NCBI RefSeq assembly: GCF_030816485.1 | Contig: NZ_JAUSYC010000001.1 | Coordinates: 930,001-994,000 of the forward strand | Direction of reading: 5' to 3' | Length of the DNA: 64,000 nucleotides | Source of the DNA: Arthrobacter sp. B1I2 | GTDB taxonomy: Bacteria > Actinomycetota > Actinomycetes > Actinomycetales > Micrococcaceae | In this document: piece by piece, positions 17,401-25,069 of the stretch | How the letters are laid out: each line of letters starts with the position of its first letter | Position numbering within the stretch: position 1 is the stretch's first letter | Notes under the pieces: generated by a model | Database searches by the model: none | The model's input: only the letters and a program-made list of their open reading frames with translations | Told to the model about the DNA's origin: nothing | Position numbers and translations under genes: made by a program

Positions 17401-17737
17401 AGCCGGCGGTCTTGTCGTAGCCGATGTGGATGCGACCGCCGATTTCCGGGAGCAGCATCAACCGGATGTATTGGTTTTCCAGATGGATGGCCTGCCACAG
17501 TCTGGGCTTTTTGGCGGATTCGATGCTGTCGATGAACGGCATGGGGTACACCTTGCCGCTGGAGCCCTGGTACACCCTGCGGTCCAGGAACAGCGGATAC
17601 CGGTCCGGATCGCCGGGAGCGTAGGTGTCGATCCAGACTGGCTCGCTCCAGCAGGCCACTCCGCCTGCGTCCAGGATGTCCCGCTGGTCGGCAGGTGCTT
17701 CGGGCAGGACAATCAGGCTCTTTTGGTCGAGGGTCAC
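14414..17737 (-). CDS. DUF5107 domain protein with TPR repeats
   Basis: A large 1107-residue cytoplasmic protein. Residues about 50-350 match the DUF5107 type: a beta-rich, mutarotase-like fold with VYPMPFIDSIE, LLPEIGGRIHIGYDKT, WISGGVEFNWPQHHRP and QTFLWWANVA. From about 520 to 1080 the chain is built of helical tetratricopeptide-like repeats (for example SIALGAATYRLGHYGQARKL and EASYRLGLVLERTGRLDEAAERFG). I know of no confirmed activity; the conserved H, W and E residues in the beta domain would fit carbohydrate binding or hydrolysis. It is the first gene of the operon with the cellulase-like protein, GH35 and AraC. The start is GTG with GAGGG directly against it, so spacing is tight and the start is uncertain. 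Confidence 0.8.
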   Translation of the reverse strand: MTLDQKSLIVLPEAPADQRDILDAGGVACWSEPVWIDTYAPGDPDRYPLFLDRRVYQGSSGKVYPMPFIDSIESAKKPRLWQAIHLENQYIRLMLLPEIGGRIHIGYDKTAGYDFFYRNNVIKPGLVGLAGPWISGGVEFNWPQHHRPATFLPVETAVERAEDGTVTVWHSDLDPLQRMRGTHGVRLCPDTSLIEVEARLYNRTDEPQTFLWWANVAARVHENYQSFFPTDVSYVADHARRAITAFPRADRPYYGVDYPALAREGGNPDADRLDFYADIPVPTSYMVTDTADSFFGGYDHDAGAGFVHWADRSIAPGKKQWTWGNGPVGKAWDKHLTDDDGPYVELMAGVYTDNQPDFSYLAPGETRTFSQYWYPIRHIGPAHQANLEAAVALSLDPAGRHVRVGVSSTGHHGHATVVLTLRGERVQDWDGPLSPAHPFTATVQLPAPAKEPDLTLQVLDGNRELISWTPRIRLDNPPEPWAATEPAAPRDMEGQDELFITGTHLTQNRHPTRRPLPYFEEMLRRDPLDSRASIALGAATYRLGHYGQARKLLENALARLTRRNLNPASGEASYRLGLVLERTGRLDEAAERFGKAAWDRAWGHPAQLALARLALRSGNPAQALQHAESALVLEATSPEARHLRYLALEHLGRRDESARLLQDILAADPLDPVALALAGTLDAKDPKTSVTVACWLARAGQWQRALDLTRADGKVHGEGRSPAAFGNPGALRHYLRASWLEELRDPQGAAAERAAVRRANTTYAFPYGLDDFDALHRALEADPRDPVAHGLLGCWLLDAGRTRDALVHLEEAMTHGATDPVVWRNAALATVNTGGDPDAADAYLARALELGPGDARLVFERAVLAELRGLPAEQRIADIERHGPASLARDDLAVLYANLLTDVGRAADALALLASRAFQPFEGGEGLALAAYDRAAVRQARALMEQQPTAAIALLREGIDAPANLGEGRHPGDSMAERFVALGDVLKHVGDAKAAEEAWTRACRRENPLAVDPGPVGPAGYWRGVACARLGRLDKAGTVWGSLEARADEMESAPAAPGYFATSLPELLLFDTGTTAPRSQQAASLRHLAAEGRLLTGRLQTKEGAAL

Positions 17738-17820
17738 CCCTCAAGGCTATGAACTGCTGACGCAGCTTCCCATGGCCGAAACGCGCAGGTATATGGACGA
17801 TCGTATTCGCGGGACTGCGT

Positions 17821-18348
17821 TCAACAACCGAGCGGCGCCGTGCACGGCGCCAAAGGTTGGATCATCACGTTGTCATGGATTGTGACCCACCCGTCGGCCT
17901 CCAACTCCCTGTGGTTGAACTGGTCCGGCACGAGTACTACGTTCCTGCCATCGGGGCCCGACACGTAGGCAACGGGGTCGCGGCCGTCGCCCATCGCATG
18001 GCAAAGCTCCCAGTAATCGTCCCGGTAGCCGCCTTTGCCGAGGATGCAGAAGGAAGAATCGGTGGCCCCTTTGGCAGCGTAGTAAGTGGTGCTTTCGTAG
18101 GTGGCCAAAAACCTGGCGCTATCGATTCTCGCCTCCCCGTCCGAAATGCGGCTGGCGGCGGGCACGTCCCGCTCCGTTGCCGGACGCTCCAGGACCTTTA
18201 GGGTGCCGAAGTCCACTATGAAGAAGTGGGAATAGATGAAACCCAGTCCGACGCAGGTACCGACCCCGACGGCGGCAGCGAGTGCGATAACGAGCTTCCA
18301 GAACTGGGTTAGCGGCATGGGCGGCTGGATGTATGGATCCGTAGTCAA
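17821..18348 (-). CDS. Hypothetical membrane-anchored protein
   Basis: 175 residues with one hydrophobic segment at about 17-40 (FWKLVIALAAAVGVGTCVGL) preceded by a short proline-rich cytoplasmic end. The rest is a small, probably extracytoplasmic domain with three central cysteines or near-cysteine features (SSFCILGKGG, WELCHAMGDG) and a C-terminal CTAPLGC. Two close cysteine pairs could form disulfides. The start is TTG at 18346-18348, supported by GAGGGGG about 7 nt upstream. I do not recognise a family. It is transcribed towards the DUF5107 operon but separated from it by 83 nt with no obvious link. Confidence 0.6.
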   Translation of the reverse strand: MTTDPYIQPPMPLTQFWKLVIALAAAVGVGTCVGLGFIYSHFFIVDFGTLKVLERPATERDVPAASRISDGEARIDSARFLATYESTTYYAAKGATDSSFCILGKGGYRDDYWELCHAMGDGRDPVAYVSGPDGRNVVLVPDQFNHRELEADGWVTIHDNVMIQPLAPCTAPLGC

Positions 18349-18716
18349 GCGCTGCCCCCTCAGGCTCGTAACTCCGTTGTACCGTATCGTGAACCGCCGT
18401 CGTCCGCCTACACCGCCAGGCGCGGCCCGTCCGCCCCGATGTGCACGGATGCAGCAACAGGCACGGAAGCTACAACAGGCAGGGAGCCGGTCGTCGCCTC
18501 GACCACGGCCATCTGGCCGGTGGTGTCCGGGACACCGGGCGTCCTGAAAGAACCGGCATCATCCAGCTCTGCGTTGCCTCGAGCCCTGTTCGGGCGAGGA
18601 CCTCATACGCTGGCCGGCGGCATAACCATACCCCGCTGCCAGGGGCTCTTCTGACGCACAATTCCGCACCCGGCGGAGGGTGGACAAGACCCCTGCCGCG
18701 TAGCACGATCAGAGCT
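18349..18716. other. Intergenic region between divergent genes, with a short tandem repeat
   Basis: About 370 nt separate the TTG-started hypothetical gene (minus) from the AraC gene (plus). The + strand at about 18445-18482 has two imperfect 18-bp tandem copies (CGGATGCAGCAACAGGCA and CGGAAGCTACAACAGGCA). A short minus frame of about 65 codons ending at 18408 reads TTGQMAVVEATTGSLPVVAS and might be a gene remnant, but it lacks a start and a family. No strong promoter motif was identified. Confidence 0.4.
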
Positions 18717-19166
18717 GTGACCACCAGTCCCGCTTCCGATCCCTACCTCCGCGAACTCACCCGGCTGAGGCGTGTCAAGGACCGGATGGACCGGGAGTAC
18801 GCGCAGCCGCTCGACGTCGAATCCCTCGCCAGGGACGTGCACATGTCGGCCGGCCATTTCAGCCGGCGATTTAAGCTCGCGTACGGCGAATCGCCCTACA
18901 GCTACCTGATGACCCGCCGCATCGAACGTGCCATGGCGCTGCTCCGCATCGGTGACCTCAGCGTCACTGACGTGTGCTTCGCCGTCGGCTGTTCCTCGCT
19001 GGGGACCTTCAGCACCCGCTTCAGCGAGCTGGTGGGCATGCCTCCCAGCATCTACAAACAGGAGGCGGCGCAGTCGACGGCGGGGATCCCCGCCTGCGTG
19101 GCGAAACAGGTCACCAGACCGGTCAGGAATCGAGAAGCGCCGGTCCCTGAGCCGTTACTAGCATGA
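18717..19166 (+). CDS. Short AraC-family regulator
   Basis: A 149-residue protein that is almost only the AraC DNA-binding unit: VESLARDVHMSAGHFSRRFKLAYGESPYSYLMTRR (first helix-turn-helix) and LSVTDVCFAVGCSSLGTFSTRFSELVGMPPS (second). There is no separate sensor domain, so regulation may depend on abundance or on the partner genes. GTG at 18717-18719 is used because the text upstream is not AraC-like. Its stop overlaps the start of the VOC gene as ATGA, and the UvrA-like gene follows, suggesting a single stress or drug-response operon. Confidence 0.85.
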   Translation: MTTSPASDPYLRELTRLRRVKDRMDREYAQPLDVESLARDVHMSAGHFSRRFKLAYGESPYSYLMTRRIERAMALLRIGDLSVTDVCFAVGCSSLGTFSTRFSELVGMPPSIYKQEAAQSTAGIPACVAKQVTRPVRNREAPVPEPLLA

Positions 19167-19582
19167 CTGCCATGGACATCAACATTTCCTCAACCTTCCT
19201 TCCCGCTACCGATCCCGACGCCTCACTGGCGTTCTACCGCGACGCCCTGGGCTTCGAAATCCGCAACGACGTGGGCAAAGGCACCATGCGGTGGATCACC
19301 GTTGGTCCCGCAGGCCAAAAGGACGTCTCCATCGTCCTGCACCCGCCGGCCGTGGACCCTGGAATCACCGAGGCCGAGCGCCAGACCATTGCCGAAATGA
19401 TGGCCAAAGGCACCTACGCCACCATCGTCCTCTCCTCGCCGGACGTGGATGCAGCGTTCGCCAAGGTTGAGGCCAGCGGCGCCGACGTCGTCCAGGAGCC
19501 CATTGACCAGCCGTACGGAATCCGTGACTGCGCTTTCCGCGACCCCGCCGGCAACACGGTCCGGATTAACCAGCAGCCATAG
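19163..19582 (+). CDS. VOC-superfamily (glyoxalase/bleomycin resistance-type) protein
   Basis: 139 residues with the paired beta-alpha-beta-beta-beta modules of the vicinal oxygen chelate superfamily: SLAFYRDALGFEIRNDVG in the first half and VDAAFAKVEASGADVVQEP then YGIRDCAFRDPAGNTVRINQ in the second. The final DPAGNTV block carries the usual metal-site region. Such proteins can bind drugs, isomerise or cleave small molecules; nothing visible fixes the ligand. It is translationally coupled to the AraC gene by a 4-nt overlap and precedes the UvrA-like ATPase by 91 nt, an arrangement suggesting resistance to a DNA-active compound. Confidence 0.85.
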   Translation: MTAMDINISSTFLPATDPDASLAFYRDALGFEIRNDVGKGTMRWITVGPAGQKDVSIVLHPPAVDPGITEAERQTIAEMMAKGTYATIVLSSPDVDAAFAKVEASGADVVQEPIDQPYGIRDCAFRDPAGNTVRINQQP

Positions 19583-19673
19583 GCATATAACCAACAGCGC
19601 ATATAACGGACGACGCCGGAGGAAGGCTGCCAGCACAGCCTCCTCCAGCGCCGCTCCAGGAGAAGGGGACATC

Positions 19674-22076
19674 TTGACCACGGACATCACTACTGACGCC
19701 GGCATGGAAGCCGGTCAGTCCGGGATCCACATCGCCGACACCCATGACCTGATCCGCGTCCAAGGGGCGCGGGAGAACAACCTCAAGGACGTGAGCCTGG
19801 AGCTGCCCAAGCGCCGGCTCACGGCGTTCACGGGCGTGTCCGGCTCGGGCAAGAGCTCCCTGGTGTTTGCCACGATCGCCGCCGAGTCACAGCGGATGAT
19901 CAATGAAACCTACAGCGCGTTTGTGCAGGGCTTCATGCCAAACCTGGCCCGTCCGGATGTGGACCGGCTGGAAGGGCTGACGACGGCGATCATCGTGGAC
20001 CAGGAGCGGATGGGCGCCAACCCGCGCTCCACGGTGGGCACCGCAACCGATGCCAACGCCATGCTGCGGATCCTGTTCAGCCGGCTGGGTAAGCCCTACG
20101 TCGGACCGCCCACCGCGTTCTCCTTCAACGTGCCCACCCGCAAGGCCAGCGGCATCATGAGCACGGAAAAGGGCGGCCGGGTGGAAAAGAACGTGGTCCG
20201 CCAGGTCACCTACCTGGGCGGCATGTGCCCGCGCTGCGAGGGCATGGGCAACATCAGCGACATCGACCGGACAGCGCTCTACGATGACTCGAAGTCGCTG
20301 AACGACGGCGCCCTCACCGTCCCCGGCTACTCCATGGACGGCTGGTACGGCCGCCTGTTCGAAGGCATGGGCCTGCCCATGGACAAGCCCATTGCCGCGT
20401 TCACCAGGAAGCAGCTGGACACGATGCTCTACGCCGAGCCCACCAAGATCAAGGTGGAGGGCGTCAACCTCACGTTCGAGGGCATCATCCCCAAGATCCA
20501 GAAGTCCATGTTGTCCAAGGACGTGGAGGCCATGCAGCCTCACGTGAAGCGCTTCGTGGAGCGTGCCGTCACGTTCGCCACCTGCCCCGACTGCGGCGGA
20601 ACGCGGCTGACTCCTGAAGTGCTTAACTCACGGATCAACGGCAGGAACATCGCGGACCTCTGCACCATGCAGATCAGCGACCTGGCCAAGTGGGTGGGCG
20701 CTCTGGACGAGCCCTCGGTCCGGCCGCTGCTCGCCGGTCTGCGGGACCTGCTGGACGCCTTCACCGAAATCGGGCTGGGATACCTCTCCCTTGACCGGCC
20801 CGCCGGAACCCTTTCGGGCGGCGAAGCTCAGCGGACCAAAATGATCCGCCACCTGGGTTCCTCACTGACCGACGTGACCTATGTCTTCGACGAGCCCAGC
20901 ATCGGCCTGCACCCGCACGACATCGAGCGGATGAACACCCTTCTGCTGCAGCTGCGGGACAAAGGCAACACCGTCCTGGTGGTGGAGCACAAACCGGAAA
21001 TGATCGCCATCGCCGATCACGTCGTCGACCTTGGCCCCGGCGCCGGAACCGGCGGCGGCGAGATTGTCTACGAGGGCGACGTCGACGGGCTGCGTTCCAG
21101 CGGCACCATCACCGGCCGGCACCTGGGCGACCGCGCCCGGCTGAAGGATTCCTTCAGGGCCGCCAAGGGGGTGCTGGAGGTGCGCGGCGCCTCCACCAAC
21201 AACCTGCGCGACGTGGACGTCGATGTGCCGTTGGGCATGCTGTGCGTAGTGACGGGCGTGGCCGGGTCCGGCAAGAGCTCGCTGATCCACGGCTCGCTGG
21301 CCAGTCGCGAGGGCGTCGTCGTGATCGACCAGGGCGCCATCAAGGGCTCCCGGCGGAGCAACCCGGCCACCTACACCGGGCTGCTGGAGCCCATCCGCAA
21401 AGCCTTCGCCAAGGCCAACGGTGTGAAACCGGCGCTCTTCAGCTCCAACTCCGAGGGCGCCTGCCCCACCTGCAACGGGGCAGGCGTGATCTTCACCGAG
21501 CTCGGCGTCATGGCCACCGTGGAGTCCACGTGCGAGGACTGCGAGGGCCGCCGCTTCCAGCCCGCCGTCCTCGAGTACACGCTGGGCGGGCAGAACATCG
21601 CGGATGTGCTGGACATGTCCGTGGATGCGGCGCTGGCCTATTTTGCCGAAGGCGGGGCCAAGACCCCCGCGGCGCACAAGGTCCTGGAGCGCCTGGCGGA
21701 CGTCGGCCTGGGCTACATCACCCTGGGCCAGCCGTTGACCACCCTGTCCGGCGGCGAGCGCCAGCGCCTCAAGCTGGCCACCCAGATGGCGGAGGCCGGG
21801 GAAATCTACATCCTGGACGAGCCCACCGTCGGCCTGCACCTGGCCGACGTCGAACAGCTCCTGAGCCTGCTGGACCGGCTGGTTGACTCCGGCAAGTCCG
21901 TCATCGTCATCGAGCACCACCAGGCGGTCATGGCGCACGCGGACTGGATCATCGACATCGGTCCGGGAGCAGGGCACGACGGCGGCAGGATCGTCTTCGA
22001 GGGCACCCCGGCCGAGCTGGTGGCCGGGCGGGCAACGCTCACCGGCCAGCATCTGGCCACCTACATCGGCGGTTGA
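19674..22076 (+). CDS. UvrA-like excinuclease ATPase (UvrA2/DrrC type)
   Basis: About 800 residues with two ABC ATPase halves. First Walker A GVSGSGKSS at 54-62 and second GVAGSGKSS about 520 residues in; signature motifs LSGGEAQR and LSGGERQR; Walker B VFDEPSIGLHP and ILDEPTVGLH. Zinc-binding CxxC pairs are visible (CPRCEGMG, CPDCGGTR, CPTCNGAG, CEDCEGRR). At 800 rather than about 950 residues it lacks the UvrB-interaction region, as in UvrA2 and the daunorubicin-resistance protein DrrC. The start is TTG at 19674-19676, supported by AGGAGAAGGGG ending 5 nt upstream. Likely role: removing or tolerating intercalating drugs or DNA adducts, with the AraC and VOC partners. Confidence 0.9.
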   Translation: MTTDITTDAGMEAGQSGIHIADTHDLIRVQGARENNLKDVSLELPKRRLTAFTGVSGSGKSSLVFATIAAESQRMINETYSAFVQGFMPNLARPDVDRLEGLTTAIIVDQERMGANPRSTVGTATDANAMLRILFSRLGKPYVGPPTAFSFNVPTRKASGIMSTEKGGRVEKNVVRQVTYLGGMCPRCEGMGNISDIDRTALYDDSKSLNDGALTVPGYSMDGWYGRLFEGMGLPMDKPIAAFTRKQLDTMLYAEPTKIKVEGVNLTFEGIIPKIQKSMLSKDVEAMQPHVKRFVERAVTFATCPDCGGTRLTPEVLNSRINGRNIADLCTMQISDLAKWVGALDEPSVRPLLAGLRDLLDAFTEIGLGYLSLDRPAGTLSGGEAQRTKMIRHLGSSLTDVTYVFDEPSIGLHPHDIERMNTLLLQLRDKGNTVLVVEHKPEMIAIADHVVDLGPGAGTGGGEIVYEGDVDGLRSSGTITGRHLGDRARLKDSFRAAKGVLEVRGASTNNLRDVDVDVPLGMLCVVTGVAGSGKSSLIHGSLASREGVVVIDQGAIKGSRRSNPATYTGLLEPIRKAFAKANGVKPALFSSNSEGACPTCNGAGVIFTELGVMATVESTCEDCEGRRFQPAVLEYTLGGQNIADVLDMSVDAALAYFAEGGAKTPAAHKVLERLADVGLGYITLGQPLTTLSGGERQRLKLATQMAEAGEIYILDEPTVGLHLADVEQLLSLLDRLVDSGKSVIVIEHHQAVMAHADWIIDIGPGAGHDGGRIVFEGTPAELVAGRATLTGQHLATYIGG

Positions 22077-22118
22077 AGCCCGCCGGACCAGCAGCCCGAA
22101 AGCTGCCGCCTGGCTGCC

Positions 22119-23081
22119 CTAAAGCCGCTCGAGGAACGAAACGGTGGCGGCACCGATCTGCTGCTGGGCGGCCTGGCGGCTGATGCCGGGCTCGCCGTCG
22201 CCGGGCTGGCTGCCGTAGTCGCCGAAGAAGGCGTGCACCCCGCCCTGGACGGCGGCAAACGTGGTTCCGGCCGGCAGCAGGTCCCGGGAGGCCTCGATCT
22301 TCGCCCGAGTGCTGAGGCCGTCATTGGTCCCGGAGACCGACAACACGGACAGCCCGTCGCGGTCCTGCAGTGAGTCGATCGGGTAGGAGGCGTACAGGAC
22401 CAGGCCTTCAATGTCGGGGTTGTCCAGCGCGAACGAGGATGCGGACACCCCGCCCAGCGAATGGCCGCCCACGGCCCAGGTGGTGATGTCCGGGTTCCCC
22501 GCGATGGCGCCGCGGGCCTGGTTTCCGTCCAGCAGGCTGAGCCCGAGCGGCTCCTTCAGGATGACCACCCGGTACCCGGCCCCCACGGCAGGGGCCAGGA
22601 CGTCCTGGTAGGCCCTCGCATCCACCCGGGCACCGGGGTAGAAGACCAGCCCTTTGGTGGTCGCGCTTCCCTCGGGCGACATGGTGATCGCGGTGTTCGT
22701 CTCGGTGACCATAAAGTCCGACGTCGGCCCTGCCTCCGCCGCTGGCCCCGGCTGGTAGGCGAAGGGGTTAAGCCAGGCCAGCCCGGCGGCGAGCGCCAGG
22801 ACGGCAATCCGGCCGGCCCAGGCAGAGACTGTCCGGACGCGTGAACGGGGCCTCGGAGCATCCCGGCGGCGCCAGAGCAGGACGGCCCAGGCTACACCGA
22901 CAGTGGCCACCGCCAACAGGATGCCCGGGAGCAGGGGGTGCCCGCCCAGGACCGCAGGGTTGCCAGCCAGCATCCACACGGCAACCCCTGCCAATGCCGC
23001 TGCGCAGGCTATTGATGCCCAGAAGAGGGCTGTACGCCGGCGCGCGGGAGGGCGGGTTTCCGCCGGGGAAGAGCTGTCCAT
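22119..23081 (-). CDS. Membrane-anchored alpha/beta hydrolase
   Basis: 320 residues. Three hydrophobic segments occupy about 17-40, 48-70 and 86-106, followed by an extracytoplasmic alpha/beta-hydrolase domain. The nucleophile elbow is GGHSLGG with S208; D254 (SGTNDGLS) and H283 (GGVHAFFGDYG) complete a catalytic triad. TTKGLVFYPGARVDARAY forms the oxyanion-hole strand region typical of the Abhydrolase_5 group. The ATG at 23079-23081 has GAGG close upstream. It converges with the UvrA-like gene and is divergent from the MOSC gene, so it is probably monocistronic. Natural substrate (ester, lipid or amide) is unknown. Confidence 0.8.
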   Translation of the reverse strand: MDSSSPAETRPPARRRTALFWASIACAAALAGVAVWMLAGNPAVLGGHPLLPGILLAVATVGVAWAVLLWRRRDAPRPRSRVRTVSAWAGRIAVLALAAGLAWLNPFAYQPGPAAEAGPTSDFMVTETNTAITMSPEGSATTKGLVFYPGARVDARAYQDVLAPAVGAGYRVVILKEPLGLSLLDGNQARGAIAGNPDITTWAVGGHSLGGVSASSFALDNPDIEGLVLYASYPIDSLQDRDGLSVLSVSGTNDGLSTRAKIEASRDLLPAGTTFAAVQGGVHAFFGDYGSQPGDGEPGISRQAAQQQIGAATVSFLERL

Positions 23082-23183
23082 GCCCTCGATCCTTCCACCG
23101 TCCGGCCGGATTTCAATGCCAGCTGGCCTAGGCTGGTTGAACCAGGGCCCACGGCCGCAGGGTTCCCTGGCCGAGCTTGCGAG

Positions 23184-23765
23184 GTGAGGGAGCGGTTGGG
23201 GACCTACCGGTACGACGTCGAAATCCTGCACCTGCTGGTGTCCCCGGCGCACGCCTACTTCGGGCGGGCCCGGGACGGTGCCGCCGACGTTCCCACCTCC
23301 GATGCTGCACAGGCGGAGGTAGTGGCCGGCAAGGGCATCGTGGGCGACCGGTTCTTCGGCAAGGCCGCACACATGGACGCAGCGGTGACCCTGTTCGCCG
23401 TCGAGTCCCTGGAAGCCATAGCGGCCGAGCTGGGCGCCGGGCCGTTCGATCCCCTGCTGACCCGGCGGAACGTGGTGCTGCGCGGAGCCCAGCTGGCGCC
23501 GCTGCTGGGGCAGGACTTTGGGCTGGAGTCGGGCGGGGACGTGGTGCGCTTCCACGGCGGCCGGCACGCCCAGCCCTGCGCATGGATGAACGGGATGCTG
23601 GCACCCGGCGCCCACCCGGCCATGCGGGGACGTGGCGGCATCCGCTGCCGAGCCCTTTCGAGTGGATTGCTGCACCGCGGCCCGGCCGTGCTGGTCAGCC
23701 CCGTGCCCCTGGATCCGGAGCAGGCCGGGGAGCCGAGCCTGCTGCGGCCATCGCGGCTGCCCTAG
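23184..23765 (+). CDS. MOSC domain protein
   Basis: 193 residues (start GTG at 23184, with GAGGTGAGG around it; TTG at 23196 is an alternative). MOSC domains are beta-rich sulfur-carrier modules related to molybdenum-cofactor sulfurases. Visible signatures are EVVAGKGIVGDRFFG, TRRNVVLRGAQLAPLLGQDF, and the conserved cysteine C132 in QPCAWMN, which would carry the persulfide or bind the metal-sulfur cluster. The protein is stand-alone, without a NifS-like domain, so it would need an external sulfur donor. No molybdoenzyme genes lie nearby. Confidence 0.82.
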   Translation: MRERLGTYRYDVEILHLLVSPAHAYFGRARDGAADVPTSDAAQAEVVAGKGIVGDRFFGKAAHMDAAVTLFAVESLEAIAAELGAGPFDPLLTRRNVVLRGAQLAPLLGQDFGLESGGDVVRFHGGRHAQPCAWMNGMLAPGAHPAMRGRGGIRCRALSSGLLHRGPAVLVSPVPLDPEQAGEPSLLRPSRLP

Positions 23766-23771
23766 CAAAAC

Positions 23772-23851
23772 GCCCGACGGCGTCACGCACGGCACGCTTT
23801 CGGCCCACCTTCGGCGGGGCGCCGCGGAAACCCAGGGTCCCGCCGTCGGGC
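23772..23851. terminator. Possible shared stem between convergent genes
   Basis: An 11-bp perfect inverted repeat, GCCCGACGGCG (23772-23782) with its complement (23841-23851), lies between the convergent MOSC and MFS genes. The 58-nt loop is long and there is no U-run on either strand, so it is a weak terminator candidate. It is the only obvious structure in the 128-nt gap. Confidence 0.35.
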
Positions 23852-23893
23852 CTTCGTTCAAAGCATGCCCGGCGTGACGTGCGGCTGCCGCAG

Positions 23894-25069
23894 TCAGTCC
23901 AGTTGCACACCCCGCAGCAGCACCATGGTCCCGCCCACCACCACGGCGGAGGCGAGGAAGACGCCAGCGGAGCCAAGCCCTGCCGCAACGACGCCGATGG
24001 CACTTGGCAGGACCACCTGGCCCACGCGGTTGCCGGCGAGCCGAAGCGCGAGTGCCCGGCCGCGCTGCCCGGCGGGGGCCTGCGCAGAAAGCCACGACAT
24101 GGTCAGCGGCTGGCCGATGCCAAGGCCCAGGCCCAGCACCGCCATGACGATAAACAACAGCCACGCCGGCATGGGAACCGCAGCAGCAGCCAGCGCAACT
24201 GTTGAGAGGGCAAGGCTCACCACCAGCAGCCGCATCCGGCCGATCTTCCGGGACACCCTCCCCAGCAGCAGCCGGGAAACCATGGAAAACACGGCCCGTA
24301 CGGTCAGCATGGCACCCACTGTTGCAGCAGTAAGCCCCCGGTCGGCGCCCAGGGCGGGGAGGTAGACCATGGTCAGGTCCACCACGGCGAGGACCGTGGC
24401 GCTGGTGGCAAGGGCGCGGGCCACGCCAGGCGTCTTCAGGAGCGCCATGGCGCCGCCCGTGCTGCCACCTGCGGCGACTGCCTTTCGCTTCCCGCCGCTG
24501 ACCCGGGCCGAGACCGCGAAGGTGGTGGCGAATAGCCCCAGGCTCATGCACACGGAAAGGAAGAAAATGGCCTGCGTATCCGGGCGGACGGATGCGCCTC
24601 CCACCAGCGAAATCGCCAACGGCCCCAGGGCCTGCCCCAAGGAGGCGGCGAACGTCAGGTAGCCAAAGGCGGAGTCCATCCGCGCCGCGGCGGCATTGTT
24701 GGCCACCACCGCCTGCTGCCCCACCACACAGGCGAGCTGGCCGGCGCCCAGCAGCGCGGTGCCGATCACCAGCGCCACGATGGACGAGCCCCACAGGAAC
24801 AGGAAGGCCGAGCAGGCGAGGACGACGGCGGACCCGATGGCCATCAGCCGGCGCTCACCCAGGCGGTCCACCAGGCCGCCCGTGGGAACGGCGAGCAGCA
24901 GGGGAAAGACCGCGTAGCTGGCAGCAAGCAGGCCCAGGGCAAAGTCGGGAACGTCCAGCTCCAGCGCGCGGTACGTGGCAGCGGGACGGACCAGGAAGGT
25001 CACTGCCTGGATCAGCGTCGAATGGACCAGGAGGGCTGTGGCGGAGCGGCGTCCGAGTTCACCGATCAC
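23894..25069 (-). CDS. MFS transporter
   Basis: 391 residues with about twelve hydrophobic helices. The loop after helix 2, GGLVDRLGERRLMAIG, is the classic MFS motif A, repeated in degenerate form as GRVSRKIGRMRLLVV after helix 8. The small size and lack of a sugar-porter signature suggest a drug- or metabolite-efflux or uptake protein of the CynX or DHA1 type. It starts with GTG overlapping the stop of the upstream GntR gene by 4 nt (GTGA), so the regulator and transporter are one unit. Substrate unknown. Confidence 0.85.
   Translation of the reverse strand: MIGELGRRSATALLVHSTLIQAVTFLVRPAATYRALELDVPDFALGLLAASYAVFPLLLAVPTGGLVDRLGERRLMAIGSAVVLACSAFLFLWGSSIVALVIGTALLGAGQLACVVGQQAVVANNAAAARMDSAFGYLTFAASLGQALGPLAISLVGGASVRPDTQAIFFLSVCMSLGLFATTFAVSARVSGGKRKAVAAGGSTGGAMALLKTPGVARALATSATVLAVVDLTMVYLPALGADRGLTAATVGAMLTVRAVFSMVSRLLLGRVSRKIGRMRLLVVSLALSTVALAAAAVPMPAWLLFIVMAVLGLGLGIGQPLTMSWLSAQAPAGQRGRALALRLAGNRVGQVVLPSAIGVVAAGLGSAGVFLASAVVVGGTMVLLRGVQLD

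Noticed and set aside
18408-18600. Short minus frame reading TTGQMAVVEATTG, possible gene tail
   Set aside because: Preceded by a stop codon after about 65 codons and without a start; too little to call a gene or pseudogene.
22119-24794. Very long minus-strand open frame covering the hydrolase and running on under the MOSC and MFS genes
   Set aside because: Only the part after 23081 matches a protein family; upstream it is the shadow of genes on either strand and lacks a Shine-Dalgarno.
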